Source of the DNA: a bacterium
GTDB lineage: Bacteria > NPL-UPA2 > JAUVJM01
Assembly (NCBI GenBank): GCA_030596585.1
Contig: JAUVJM010000046.1
Location: 1-9,290, forward strand
Direction: 5' to 3'
DNA length: 9,290 nucleotides
The notes under the pieces were generated by a model. It saw nothing but the letters and a program-made list of their open reading frames with translations. It was not told the DNA's origin and did no database searches. How positions within the stretch are numbered: the first letter of the stretch is position 1; the number at the start of each line of letters is the position of its first letter. Positions 1-6,889 of the stretch are shown piece after piece. A program made the position numbers and the translations under genes.

Positions 1-2
1 AA

Positions 3-8
3 AGGAGG
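3..8 (+). promoter_or_regulatory. Ribosome binding site of trpB (TrpB2)
   Basis: A perfect AGGAGG lies 8 nt before the ATG at 17. It fixes the start of the first gene. The promoter must lie before the window. Confidence 0.85.
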
Positions 9-16
9 ATGGTATT

Positions 17-1384
17 ATGGGAGACACAAGAATAGTTTTGAGTGAGAGGGAGATGCCTCAGCGTTGGTACAATATTCAGCCGGATTTGCCTGCGCCGCTT
101 GCCCCGCCGATAAATCCTGCAACGGGAAAACCTATTGGACCTGAAGACCTTGCTCCAATTTTCCCGATGGAACTGATCAAGCAGGAAGTCAGTATGGAGA
201 GGTGGATAGACATACCGGATGAGATTCTCGAGATATACAAGTTGTGGCGTCCTTCTCCGCTGTACCGGGCGCTGAGACTTGAGAAAGCGCTGAAGACTCC
301 TGCAAGAATCTATTACAAGAACGAGAGTTTCAGCCCTGCGGGAAGTCACAAGCCGAACACTGCGGTAGTCCAGGCATACTATAACAAAAAAGAGGGGGTT
401 AAGCGGATATGCACGGAGACGGGAGCAGGTCAGTGGGGCAGCGGATTAGCTCTTGCCTGCTGTCTGTTCGGATTGAAGTGCACCGTGTATATGGTCCGCA
501 TAAGCTATGACCAGAAACCGTACCGCAAGGTGCTGATACGAACCTGGGGCGCGGAAGTATTCCCATCGCCCACAGACAAAACGAATGCGGGCCGCGCTAT
601 TCTCGAGAAGGACCCTGATTCTTCCGGGAGTCTCGGCATTGCAATTTCCGAAGCTGTGGAAGATGCCGCAAGCCATGATGACGCGAAGTATTCCCTCGGC
701 AGTGTTCTGAACCATGTGCTGATGCACCAGACGATAGTCGGGCTTGAGCTGAAGCAGCAGTTGAAAATAGCCGGGGAGGAACCGGATATCATAGCGGGTT
801 GTGTGGGAGGAGGCTCGAATTTTGCGGGTCAGTGTTTCCCGTTTGTGAAGGATAAACTCGATGGCAAAAAGATAGATTTTATTGCCTGTGAACCGACCGC
901 GTGTCCGACTCTTACACGGGGTGCCTACCGCTACGATTTCGGCGATACAGCAGAGCTTACGCCTCTTCTCAAGATGTATACGCTGGGACACCGTTTCATT
1001 CCGGCGCCAATCCATGCAGGCGGGCTCAGGTACCATGGAAATGCGCCGCTTCTGTGTCTGCTCGTGAATAAAGGCGTCATCGAGGCGCGTGCTTACCATC
1101 AGAAGGAGGCATTCGAAGCCGCCGTAACTTTTGCAAGGACGGAAGGTTCCCTCTGCGCACCTGAAACGTCGCATTGCATAAAGGCGGCTATTGACGAGGC
1201 ATTGAAATGCAAGGAGACCGGCGAGGAGAAATGTATCGTGATAGCATACAGCGGGCACGGTTTCTTTGACCTTGCATCCTACGAGAAGTATCTCGACGGC
1301 GAACTCATTGATTATGAACATCCTGATGAGAAGATCAAAGAAGCGTTGAAAGACATCCCGGAGATTGTTGAACCGGGGGCGTAG
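17..1384 (+). CDS. trpB: Tryptophan synthase beta chain, TrpB2 class (TrpB-like PLP enzyme)
   Basis: A 455-residue PLP-dependent enzyme of fold type II. It is expected to make tryptophan in the cytoplasm from indole and a serine-derived acceptor. Seen in the sequence: the PLP lysine K112 in SPAGSHKPNTA; the acid E134 in ETGAGQWGSG, which corresponds to the catalytic glutamate of TrpB; the phosphate-binding loop GGGSN at 264-268; and a C-terminal YSGHGFFD at 411-418. The long N-terminal extension with a PxNPxTGxPIxPEDLAPIFP pattern and the overall length are typical of TrpB2, which usually works without a tight TrpA partner. Canonical TrpB1 is about 400 residues. Some archaeal TrpB2 enzymes are known to use O-phosphoserine; whether this one does cannot be read from the sequence. 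No trpA or other trp gene follows. The start is fixed by AGGAGG 8 nt upstream. The family call is secure; the true substrate in vivo is inferred. Confidence 0.95.
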   Translation: MGDTRIVLSEREMPQRWYNIQPDLPAPLAPPINPATGKPIGPEDLAPIFPMELIKQEVSMERWIDIPDEILEIYKLWRPSPLYRALRLEKALKTPARIYYKNESFSPAGSHKPNTAVVQAYYNKKEGVKRICTETGAGQWGSGLALACCLFGLKCTVYMVRISYDQKPYRKVLIRTWGAEVFPSPTDKTNAGRAILEKDPDSSGSLGIAISEAVEDAASHDDAKYSLGSVLNHVLMHQTIVGLELKQQLKIAGEEPDIIAGCVGGGSNFAGQCFPFVKDKLDGKKIDFIACEPTACPTLTRGAYRYDFGDTAELTPLLKMYTLGHRFIPAPIHAGGLRYHGNAPLLCLLVNKGVIEARAYHQKEAFEAAVTFARTEGSLCAPETSHCIKAAIDEALKCKETGEEKCIVIAYSGHGFFDLASYEKYLDGELIDYEHPDEKIKEALKDIPEIVEPGA

Positions 1385-1404
1385 TACTCTGTAACATTAA
1401 TTCC

Positions 1405-1502
1405 TGTCATTCCCCAACTTGATTGGGGAATCCAGAATCCGTAGTTATAGCCTGGATTCCCGCTGCAGTTTACCCCGTACTTGATGCGGGGCGGGAATGA
1501 CA
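1405..1502. repeat. Folded intergenic inverted-repeat element (TGTCATTCCC family)
   Basis: A 98-bp element bounded by a perfect 10-bp inverted repeat: TGTCATTCCC at 1405-1414 and GGGAATGACA at 1493-1502. Inside are three nested stems: CCCCAA/TTGGGG (1412-1417/1423-1428), GGAATCCAG/CTGGATTCC (1427-1435/1452-1460), and CCCCGTA/TGCGGGG (1473-1479/1485-1491, one G-T pair). The first and last stems share the same 5-nt loop CTTGA, so the element looks built from two related arms. It overlaps no gene. Elements with TGTCATTCC ends are common, non-coding, MITE/REP-like repeats in many environmental bacterial genomes. No T-run follows, so it is not a classical terminator, although the folded RNA could still protect the trpB 3' end. 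Confidence 0.85.
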
Positions 1503-1562
1503 AATAATAGGCAAAAATTTAGTTGACATGACGATAGGAGTCAAGTTTGCCGGGTTTAGCAA

Positions 1563-1581
1563 GGTGGGAGCAAGTCCCACC
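1563..1581. repeat. Strong hairpin upstream of clpB
   Basis: GGTGGGA (1563-1569), loop GCAAG, TCCCACC (1575-1581): a perfect 7-bp GC-rich stem 41 nt before the clpB start. There is no following T-run, so it is not an intrinsic terminator. It may be an end-stem of another dispersed repeat or a structured 5' leader of clpB. It does not match the CIRCE operator (TTAGCACTC-N9-GAGTGCTAA). The rest of the 1503-1622 spacer holds an isolated TTGACA at 1523-1528 without a convincing -10 box. Confidence 0.5.
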
Positions 1582-1609
1582 CCTGCGCGTTCGCACCAAT
1601 AGGCGAAAT

Positions 1610-1613
1610 GGAG
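1610..1613 (+). promoter_or_regulatory. Ribosome binding site deciding the clpB start
   Basis: GGAG sits 9 nt before the ATG at 1623. The alternative in-frame ATG at 1608 has only a weak AGGCG upstream. The start at 1623 also gives the family-like N terminus MARFDRFTLKAQEAI. Confidence 0.6.
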
Positions 1614-1622
1614 CTGTGGAAG

Positions 1623-4205
1623 ATGGCGAGGTTCGACCGGTTTACTCTGAAAGCCCAGGAAGCAATACAGAGCTCGGTAGGTATTGCTCAGGATAAAGGT
1701 CACCAGGAAGTGGATGTGGAACATCTGCTTCTTGCTTTTCTAAGACAGCGTGAGGGAATAGCCGCCCCGATTCTGGAAAAAATCGGCGTAAGTGTCTCTG
1801 ATCTTGAGCGGGATGTTGAGAAAGGGTTAGAGACAAAACCGAAAGTCCAGGGAGAAGCGGCTCAGCCGTATTTTTCCTCCCGGATCAACAAAGTTTTCAA
1901 TCTTGCCGAGAAAGAGTCTGTTTCGCTGAAGGATGAATACGTAAGCAGTGAACATCTTCTCCTGGGCATTGTGCAGGACGGGGAACTTACGGATTTGCTC
2001 GGGCGGCATGGTCTCAATAGAGACGTTTTCCTGAAGGGACTTGTGGACGTGAGGGGCGCACATAGAGTAACCGATCAGAATCCCGAGGACAAATACCGGG
2101 CTCTCGAGAAGTTTGGCCGCGACCTTACAGATCTTGCAGGGAAGGGCAAACTTGACCCCGTTATAGGGAGAGATGATGAGATAAGAAGGGCGATTCAGGT
2201 TCTCTCGCGGCGCACGAAGAATAACCCCGTTCTCATTGGCGACCCCGGGACAGGTAAAACAGCAATTGCTGAAGGACTTGCCCAGAGAATTGCCGGCGGG
2301 GACATACCCGAGGGGTTGAGGAATAAACGGATTATCTCCCTTGATCTCGGTTCTCTGGTTGCCGGAACGAAGTTCAGAGGCGAATTCGAAGACCGTTTGA
2401 AGGCATTGCTCAAAGAGATTGAGGCAAGGCAGGGAGAAATCATTCTCTTTATCGACGAGCTGCATACGCTCGTCGGTGCCGGGGGAGCTGAGGGGGCGAT
2501 AGATGCTTCTAACATGCTGAAGCCTGCTCTGGCGCGCGGCGAACTGCGTTGTATAGGGGCTACAACTCTTGACGAATACAGGAAATATGTGGAGAAGGAT
2601 AAGGCTCTGGCGAGGCGTTTCCAGCAGGTCTTTATAGATGAACCCAGCGTTGAGGATACGATTGCAATCCTCCGGGGACTTAAGGAACGCTACGAGGTGC
2701 ATCACGGTGTGAGAATCAAAGATGCGGCTCTGATTGCGGCGGCGACTCTCTCCGACAGGTACATAACCGAGCGTTTTCTTCCCGATAAAGCAATTGATTT
2801 GATTGATGAAGCGGGAAGTCTTCTGAGGATAGAGATTGACAGTCTGCCGACGGAGATTGATGAGGTTGAAAGGCGCATCATGCAGCTTGAAATTGAGAGG
2901 GAGGCTTTGAAAAAGGAGAAGGACAAGGCTTCCCGCGAGAGAATGGAAAAGCTCGAGAAGGAGCTTGCTGAACTCAAGGAAAAAAGTTCCGGTCTTAAGG
3001 CGCACTGGAAGAATGAGAAGGAAGGTATAGACAGGATACGGAAAATCAAAGAGGAAATCGAGAAAGCGAAGCTTGAGGAGGAGAAGTCAGAAAGAGAAGG
3101 GAATTTGCAAAGGGTTGCAGAAATAAGATACGGGACTCTTATGAATCTTAATAAGTCTCTGGAAGAGCAGAATGAAAAACTTCTCCAGTTTCAGAAGAAA
3201 AGCCGGATGTTGAAAGAGGAAGTGGATGAAGAGGATATTGCGAGAGTTGTTTCGATATGGACACGGATACCGGTGTCCAGGCTTTTGGAAGGGGAAGTTG
3301 ATAAACTGGTTCATATGGAAGAGCGTCTCAAGTCAAGAATTGTCGGACAGGATGAGGCAGTGAATCTTGTCTCCAATGCCGTCAGACGTTCAAGGAGCGG
3401 GCTTTCCGACCCAAACAGACCGATTGGGTCATTCATATTTATGGGCCCGACCGGTGTTGGGAAGACGTATCTTGCCAAGACTCTCGCCTGGTTTTTGTTT
3501 GATGATGAGGATGCACTGGCAAGGATTGACATGTCGGAGTACATAGAAAAACACACGGTGAGCCGGTTGATTGGTGCGCCCCCGGGCTACGTCGGCTATG
3601 AGGAAGGCGGACAGCTCACGGAGGTTATTCGCCGAAGACCCTATTCGGTTATTCTTTTCGATGAAATAGAGAAGGCGCACCGGGACGTGTTCAACATTAT
3701 GCTTCAGATTCTTGATGACGGTCGTCTGACCGACGGTCAGGGAAGGGTGGTCAACTTCAAGAATACGGTTATCATTATGACGTCCAATATCGGGACGCAG
3801 TTTATCGGGGAGATTGACGACAGGGAAGTTCTCAGAAAGAGAGTGGAGGAAGCTCTCAAAAGCAGTTTCAGACCTGAGTTTCTGAACAGGATTGATGAGA
3901 CGATTATTTTCAACAAACTGTCTTCTGATGACATTGAGAAGATTGTTGACCTTGAACTGGCGGAACTTCAGAAAAGACTGGGCGAGAAGGAGATTGCTAT
4001 AGAGGTTTCCGACCGGGCGAGGGAACAGCTTGCAAAAGAGGGTTTTGACCCCGCTTTCGGGGCAAGACCTCTCAGAAGGCTTATTCAGAAGAGATTGCAG
4101 GATTCTATAGCTCTTAAAGTTTTAAAAGGTGAGTTCAGAGAGGGCGATAAGATAAAAGTGGATTTTGATGAGAAGCAGGGTTACACATTTGAGAAAAAGA
4201 GATAA
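1623..4205 (+). CDS. clpB: ATP-dependent chaperone ClpB (Hsp100 disaggregase)
   Basis: An 860-residue Hsp100 protein that should form a hexamer in the cytoplasm and thread aggregated proteins through its pore together with DnaK/DnaJ. Domains in order: Clp N-domain (about 1-145); first AAA+ domain with Walker A GDPGTGKT (206-213) and Walker B D278-E279; a long charged coiled-coil middle domain (about 410-530); second AAA+ domain with Walker A GPTGVGKT (608-615), Walker B D680-E681, and the GAPPGYVGYEEGG pore-loop region; then the C-terminal small domain. The full-length middle domain separates ClpB from ClpA and ClpC. The residue numbering of domain 1 matches E. coli ClpB exactly (K212, E279). 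Pore-loop residue 251 is Phe where E. coli has Tyr, a conservative aromatic change. The sequence just before domain 2 has WTRIPV where WTGIPV is usual. The stop overlaps the start of the downstream J-domain gene by one base, so the two are probably translated together. An in-frame ATG at 1608 would add five residues. No CIRCE or sigma32-type promoter was seen upstream. Confidence 0.97.
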   Translation: MARFDRFTLKAQEAIQSSVGIAQDKGHQEVDVEHLLLAFLRQREGIAAPILEKIGVSVSDLERDVEKGLETKPKVQGEAAQPYFSSRINKVFNLAEKESVSLKDEYVSSEHLLLGIVQDGELTDLLGRHGLNRDVFLKGLVDVRGAHRVTDQNPEDKYRALEKFGRDLTDLAGKGKLDPVIGRDDEIRRAIQVLSRRTKNNPVLIGDPGTGKTAIAEGLAQRIAGGDIPEGLRNKRIISLDLGSLVAGTKFRGEFEDRLKALLKEIEARQGEIILFIDELHTLVGAGGAEGAIDASNMLKPALARGELRCIGATTLDEYRKYVEKDKALARRFQQVFIDEPSVEDTIAILRGLKERYEVHHGVRIKDAALIAAATLSDRYITERFLPDKAIDLIDEAGSLLRIEIDSLPTEIDEVERRIMQLEIEREALKKEKDKASRERMEKLEKELAELKEKSSGLKAHWKNEKEGIDRIRKIKEEIEKAKLEEEKSEREGNLQRVAEIRYGTLMNLNKSLEEQNEKLLQFQKKSRMLKEEVDEEDIARVVSIWTRIPVSRLLEGEVDKLVHMEERLKSRIVGQDEAVNLVSNAVRRSRSGLSDPNRPIGSFIFMGPTGVGKTYLAKTLAWFLFDDEDALARIDMSEYIEKHTVSRLIGAPPGYVGYEEGGQLTEVIRRRPYSVILFDEIEKAHRDVFNIMLQILDDGRLTDGQGRVVNFKNTVIIMTSNIGTQFIGEIDDREVLRKRVEEALKSSFRPEFLNRIDETIIFNKLSSDDIEKIVDLELAELQKRLGEKEIAIEVSDRAREQLAKEGFDPAFGARPLRRLIQKRLQDSIALKVLKGEFREGDKIKVDFDEKQGYTFEKKR

Positions 4206-4852
4206 TGCCGCAGAAACACTACTACAAGATTCTTGGTGTCGATGAGAATGCCTCGCCCGATGAAATTAAGAAGGCATACCGGAAGCTGGCGGTAAAATAC
4301 CACCCGGACAAAAATCTCCGCAACAAGAAGGAAGCGGAAGAGAAGTTTAAGGAAATTTCCGAAGCTTACTATGTTCTGGCTGACCTTAAGAGGAAAGAGG
4401 AATACGATGCTTTCCGAAGGGGAGGGTTCAGCGGCACTTACACCGGAGCACAGGGCTTCAGCTTCGATGACCTCCTGAAGCAGTTTGGAATGGCAGGCGT
4501 GGGCGGGACGCGGGGCAGAAGCGGTGGAAGGTATTCGGTATTCAGCGATTTTTTAGGCGATAGCTTCGGATTTGGTACGGGAGGAAACACTGTCTTCCAT
4601 ACCCGCGAAGGAACCCGCGAATACCGGCAGGCGCCCAAATCCGATTCCGACATAAATGCAATTCTTCAGCTTCCGCGCGCCAATGCGGGACATAAAGGCA
4701 GTGCGATTGTGAAAATTCACGGGAAGAAAATAACCGTTACGGTACCCCCAGGAATCAAAGACGGGCAGAAACTCCGCGTGAAGGGACATGGAGAACTCTG
4801 CCCTTATTGCAATCACCGTGGAGATTTAATCCTGACCATCAAGCTGACCTGA
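4205..4852 (+). CDS. Short J-domain co-chaperone with a single C-terminal DnaJ domain
   Basis: A 215-residue Hsp40-like protein. Residues 5-70 form a J domain with the HPD motif at H33-P34-D35, which stimulates DnaK ATPase. A Gly/Phe-rich linker follows (about 72-135). The last 70 residues resemble one DnaJ C-terminal beta-domain, with the pattern ITVTVPPGIKDGQKLRVKGHG and a terminal GDLILTIKL. There is no CxxCxGxG zinc-finger repeat, and the second C-terminal domain and dimerisation helix of CbpA/DnaJ are absent, so it is about 90-160 residues shorter than those proteins. A CPYC motif (C199, C202) sits in the loop just before the final strand. The ATG shares its A with the clpB stop (TAATG), indicating translational coupling and a role with ClpB, probably delivering DnaK or substrates to it. 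The J domain is certain; the specific partnership is inferred from the overlap. Confidence 0.92.
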   Translation: MPQKHYYKILGVDENASPDEIKKAYRKLAVKYHPDKNLRNKKEAEEKFKEISEAYYVLADLKRKEEYDAFRRGGFSGTYTGAQGFSFDDLLKQFGMAGVGGTRGRSGGRYSVFSDFLGDSFGFGTGGNTVFHTREGTREYRQAPKSDSDINAILQLPRANAGHKGSAIVKIHGKKITVTVPPGIKDGQKLRVKGHGELCPYCNHRGDLILTIKLT

Positions 4853-4880
4853 CAGGGATTTTCTATTTTTAAGAACTTCC

Positions 4881-4909
4881 TTGACGCTTCTCAGCCCTTC
4901 GTGTAAAAT
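4881..4909 (+). promoter_or_regulatory. Sigma70-type promoter of the AAA_14/DUF4143 gene
   Basis: TTGACG (4881-4886), a 17-nt spacer, then TAAAAT (4904-4909). Each box matches the consensus at 5 of 6 positions. Transcription would begin near 4916, giving a leader of about 26 nt before the ATG at 4942. No intrinsic terminator is visible between the preceding gene and this promoter. Confidence 0.75.
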
Positions 4910-4931
4910 TACTCAGCACCTTGAGATAATT

Positions 4932-4936
4932 GGAGG
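4932..4936 (+). promoter_or_regulatory. Ribosome binding site deciding the ATPase start
   Basis: GGAGG lies 5 nt before the ATG at 4942. A longer reading from TTG at 4930 would place this site inside the coding sequence, so ATG 4942 is chosen. Confidence 0.8.
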
Positions 4937-4941
4937 GAAAT

Positions 4942-6135
4942 ATGCAACTACCTGCATTTAAAAGAGATATAACAGAGATTATTAGTAAACGCCTGGGGGA
5001 AACAAGGCATTTTATTCAGGTTATCAGTGGACCAAGACAGGTTGGTAAGACTACAGCTATAGAGCAGGTACTTCAGACTATAGATATCCCATGTCACTAT
5101 GCTCAAGCTGACCTTCCTGCTCCTCCACCTGTTGAATGGATTGGGCAACAATGGGATCTTGCCCGCATGAAGCTCAAGGACAATAAGGTTATTCTTATCC
5201 TGGATGAAGTTCAAAAGATATCAAATTGGTCAACTGAAGTAAAGCGGCTATGGGATGAAGATACACGAAAGGGGAATAATCTCCATGTAGTCCTTTTAGG
5301 TTCATCAGCACTTTTGATTCAGAAGGGATTAAACGAGAGTCTGGCTGGACGTTTTGAAATTATAAGAACAACTCATTGGTCATGGAAAGAATGTCAGGTT
5401 TGTTTCAATTGGACATTGGATAAATTTATTTACTTTGGCGGCTATCCAGGAGCAGCTTATTTGATTGATGATGAGGAACGTTGGGTTCGTTATGTCAGGG
5501 ATGCCTTGATAGAAACAGCCATTTCAAAAGATATACTTCTTTTAAATCGTGTTGAAAAGCCGGCCCTTCTTCGCCAGCTTTTTGTTATGGCATGTGATTA
5601 TGGAGGGCAAATACTCTCATATCAAAAATTACTCGGACAACTCTCTGATGCTGGAAATACTACAACCCTTGCACATTATCAACAGCTTCTTGAAGCCGCT
5701 TTTCTTATCCGTGGATTACCCAAGTGGAGTGGCGGGGCATTGCGCAGAAGAAGTTCAAGCCCTAAGTGGCTGCCTTTAAATACAGCCTTGATGACTGCAC
5801 TGGCTGGGCGGAACTTTCAGGAATGGCGATCAGCACCGGATAATTGGGGTCGATTAGTTGAAGTGACTATTGGGGCTTATCTTGTCAATGAAGGCTCCAA
5901 GTATGGGGTTGAAGTTTATTATTGGAGGGAAGGCAACCGCGAAGTTGATTATATTATTCAGAAAGGCAAAAAATTGGTTGCCATTGAAGTAAAAACAGCT
6001 AAAAAACGGATTGTCCTGCCTGGTCTGGAATTATTTATAAATAGGTACAAACCTTTTAAAACTATAACAGTTGGCGGCCCAGGTATCGAGATTGAAAAAT
6101 TTCTTGAGACCCCTATTCTGCAATGGTTTGAATAA
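4942..6135 (+). CDS. AAA_14/DUF4143 family ATPase
   Basis: A 397-residue P-loop ATPase of the widespread AAA_14 plus DUF4143 architecture. The biological role of the family is poorly known and none can be assigned here. Seen: Walker A GPRQVGKT at 30-37 (K36); Walker B ILILDEVQ with D88-E89; a sensor-like GSSALLIQKGLNESLAGRF; a helical DUF4143 middle part with the family signature GGYPGA; and a C-terminal REVDYII (D336) followed by AIEVK (E349, K351), the D-x12-E-x-K pattern of a PD-(D/E)XK nuclease-like fold. No signal peptide or membrane segment is seen. It has its own promoter and ribosome binding site and is bounded by unrelated genes. It looks more AT-rich than the flanking chaperone and receptor genes: hand counts of three 60-base lines gave about 32-47% GC, against 57% for a clpB line, though clpB also has AT-rich stretches. 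This suggests a separately acquired gene. It appears intact. Confidence 0.9.
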   Translation: MQLPAFKRDITEIISKRLGETRHFIQVISGPRQVGKTTAIEQVLQTIDIPCHYAQADLPAPPPVEWIGQQWDLARMKLKDNKVILILDEVQKISNWSTEVKRLWDEDTRKGNNLHVVLLGSSALLIQKGLNESLAGRFEIIRTTHWSWKECQVCFNWTLDKFIYFGGYPGAAYLIDDEERWVRYVRDALIETAISKDILLLNRVEKPALLRQLFVMACDYGGQILSYQKLLGQLSDAGNTTTLAHYQQLLEAAFLIRGLPKWSGGALRRRSSSPKWLPLNTALMTALAGRNFQEWRSAPDNWGRLVEVTIGAYLVNEGSKYGVEVYYWREGNREVDYIIQKGKKLVAIEVKTAKKRIVLPGLELFINRYKPFKTITVGGPGIEIEKFLETPILQWFE

Positions 6136-6200
6136 AATATGTAATATTCTTGTTTTTTTCTCCTTTTTCCAAAAAAGTGGCGAATTTGGTAGAAAACGGC

Positions 6201-6229
6201 TTGACATGGAAATAGAGGTGTGTTACCTT
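6201..6229 (+). promoter_or_regulatory. Probable promoter of the nikR operon
   Basis: A perfect -35 box TTGACA (6201-6206), a 17-nt spacer and TACCTT (6224-6229), which keeps the three most conserved -10 positions (T, A and final T). It overlaps the candidate NikR operator, as expected for a repressed promoter. A second TTGACA at 6240-6245 has no convincing -10 box 17 nt downstream. The leader to nikR would be long, about 170 nt, and contains the second repeat element. Confidence 0.5.
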
Positions 6230-6246
6230 TCTGCTAAAGTTGACAC
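6220..6246. promoter_or_regulatory. Candidate NikR operator
   Basis: GTGTTAC (6220-6226), 13 nt, TTGACAC (6240-6246). The right arm matches 5 of 7 bases of GTAACAC, the inverted copy of the left arm. From memory, a GTGTTAC-N13/14-GTAACAC site has been described for a Geobacter NikR; this was not checked here. The left arm covers the -10 region of the promoter at 6201-6229, so binding would block transcription. The position directly upstream of nikR supports autoregulation of the whole operon by nickel-loaded NikR. Confidence 0.5.
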
Positions 6247-6272
6247 GTAGTTGGTTAGCAATCTACGTGTCA
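6241..6272. repeat. Perfect 10-bp inverted repeat upstream of nikR
   Basis: TGACACGTAG (6241-6250), a 12-nt loop, then CTACGTGTCA (6263-6272). The arms are perfect complements. The left arm overlaps the right half of the candidate NikR operator and the right arm overlaps the left end of the downstream repeat element. It lacks a T-run and is therefore not an intrinsic terminator. It could be an operator for another dimeric regulator, an mRNA hairpin, or part of the repeat. Confidence 0.6.
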
Positions 6273-6355
6273 TTCTGAACGAAGTGAAGAATCTATAGAG
6301 ATTCTTCGTCGCAGAGCTCCTCAGACGTCGTCCTGAGTGAAACGAAGGGATGACA
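6268..6355. repeat. Intergenic palindromic repeat (TGTCATTCTGAACGAAG family)
   Basis: An 88-bp element with TGTCATTC at the left end and a GATGACA right end (6349-6355). It contains a 9-bp stem GAAGAATCT/AGATTCTTC (6286-6294/6299-6307, loop ATAG) and a smaller stem CTCAG/CTGAG (6320-6324/6333-6337). The family resembles the TCATTCTGAGCGAAGCGAAGAATC repeats scattered through many environmental bacterial genomes. It lies inside the presumed nikR leader. The remaining 6136-6200 stretch contains only T- and A-rich sequence with no clear terminator. Confidence 0.8.
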
Positions 6356-6392
6356 TATGCAGGCACAGTTAGGTGAGTATTCAACACCACGA

Positions 6393-6397
6393 TGAGG
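6393..6397 (+). promoter_or_regulatory. Ribosome binding site of nikR
   Basis: TGAGG ends 7 nt before the ATG at 6405. Strength is moderate. It supports the ATG start. Confidence 0.6.
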
Positions 6398-6404
6398 TTG
6401 TTCG

Positions 6405-6821
6405 ATGTCGCAGTTGGTGCGTTTTGGAGTTTCCCTAGAGAAAGAGCTTCTTGAGAAATTTGACAGGCGTATTGGGGAGAAGCATTACCCGAATCGCTCT
6501 GAGGCTTTCAGGGACCTGATCAGGGAAGATCTGGTTAAAAAAGAATGGGCGGAAGGGAAGGACGTTGCAGGCGCGATTACGCTGGTCTATGACCATCACA
6601 GGAGGGAGTTGGTAAATAAACTTGTTGATATCCAGCATGATTTCCATGAACTCATTGTTTCCAGCCAGCATATTCACATGGATGAGAGCAATTGCCTGGA
6701 AATAATAGCAGTGAAAGGCAAGCCGAAAAGGATTGAGGAATTAGCTTACAGGGTGAAGTCCACAAAAGGGGTGAAACACGGTTCGCTGGTTATGGCAAGT
6801 ACCGGCAAGGGGCTTGCATGA
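6405..6821 (+). CDS. nikR: Nickel-responsive transcriptional regulator NikR
   Basis: A 138-residue regulator that should bind DNA as a tetramer when loaded with nickel and repress nickel uptake genes. The N-terminal ribbon-helix-helix domain covers about residues 3-45 (LVRFGVSLEKELLEKFD, then the NRSEAFRDLIRE helix). The C-terminal ACT-like metal domain covers about 55-135. All four high-affinity square-planar ligands of E. coli NikR (H76, H87, H89, C95) are present as H78, H89, H91 and C97, within QHDFHE, HIHM and NCLEI. The sequence therefore looks functional and nickel-specific. Length matches the family (about 130-150). It is the first gene of a probable operon with a TonB-dependent receptor starting 111 nt after its stop and a periplasmic metal-binding protein beyond. 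A promoter and candidate operator lie upstream, fitting autorepression. Confidence 0.95.
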   Translation: MSQLVRFGVSLEKELLEKFDRRIGEKHYPNRSEAFRDLIREDLVKKEWAEGKDVAGAITLVYDHHRRELVNKLVDIQHDFHELIVSSQHIHMDESNCLEIIAVKGKPKRIEELAYRVKSTKGVKHGSLVMASTGKGLA

Positions 6822-6889
6822 GAGAGTTGGGAGGCTTTGAATATTTTTTTGCCGCGCAGTAGCACGAATGTAAGAAAGGTGATAACAAA

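Noticed and set aside
446..1321. Long open frame on the minus strand opposite trpB
   Set aside because: It lies entirely antisense to a clear TrpB2 gene, has no recognisable domain, and is explained by the codon bias of the sense gene.
1523..1551. TTGACA at 1523 as the clpB promoter
   Set aside because: The hexamer 17 nt downstream (TTTGCC) and its neighbours do not resemble a -10 box.
1563..1600. tRNA-like or riboswitch-like fold upstream of clpB
   Set aside because: Only one convincing stem is present, with no conserved tRNA or known riboswitch core motifs.
1827..3005. Long open frame on the minus strand opposite clpB
   Set aside because: It mirrors conserved ClpB codons, and the translated sequence shows no protein-family features.
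6150..6175. T-rich and A-rich run after the ATPase gene as an intrinsic terminator
   Set aside because: CTTTTT and AAAAAAG are separated by only two bases, there is no GC-rich stem, and no T-run follows.
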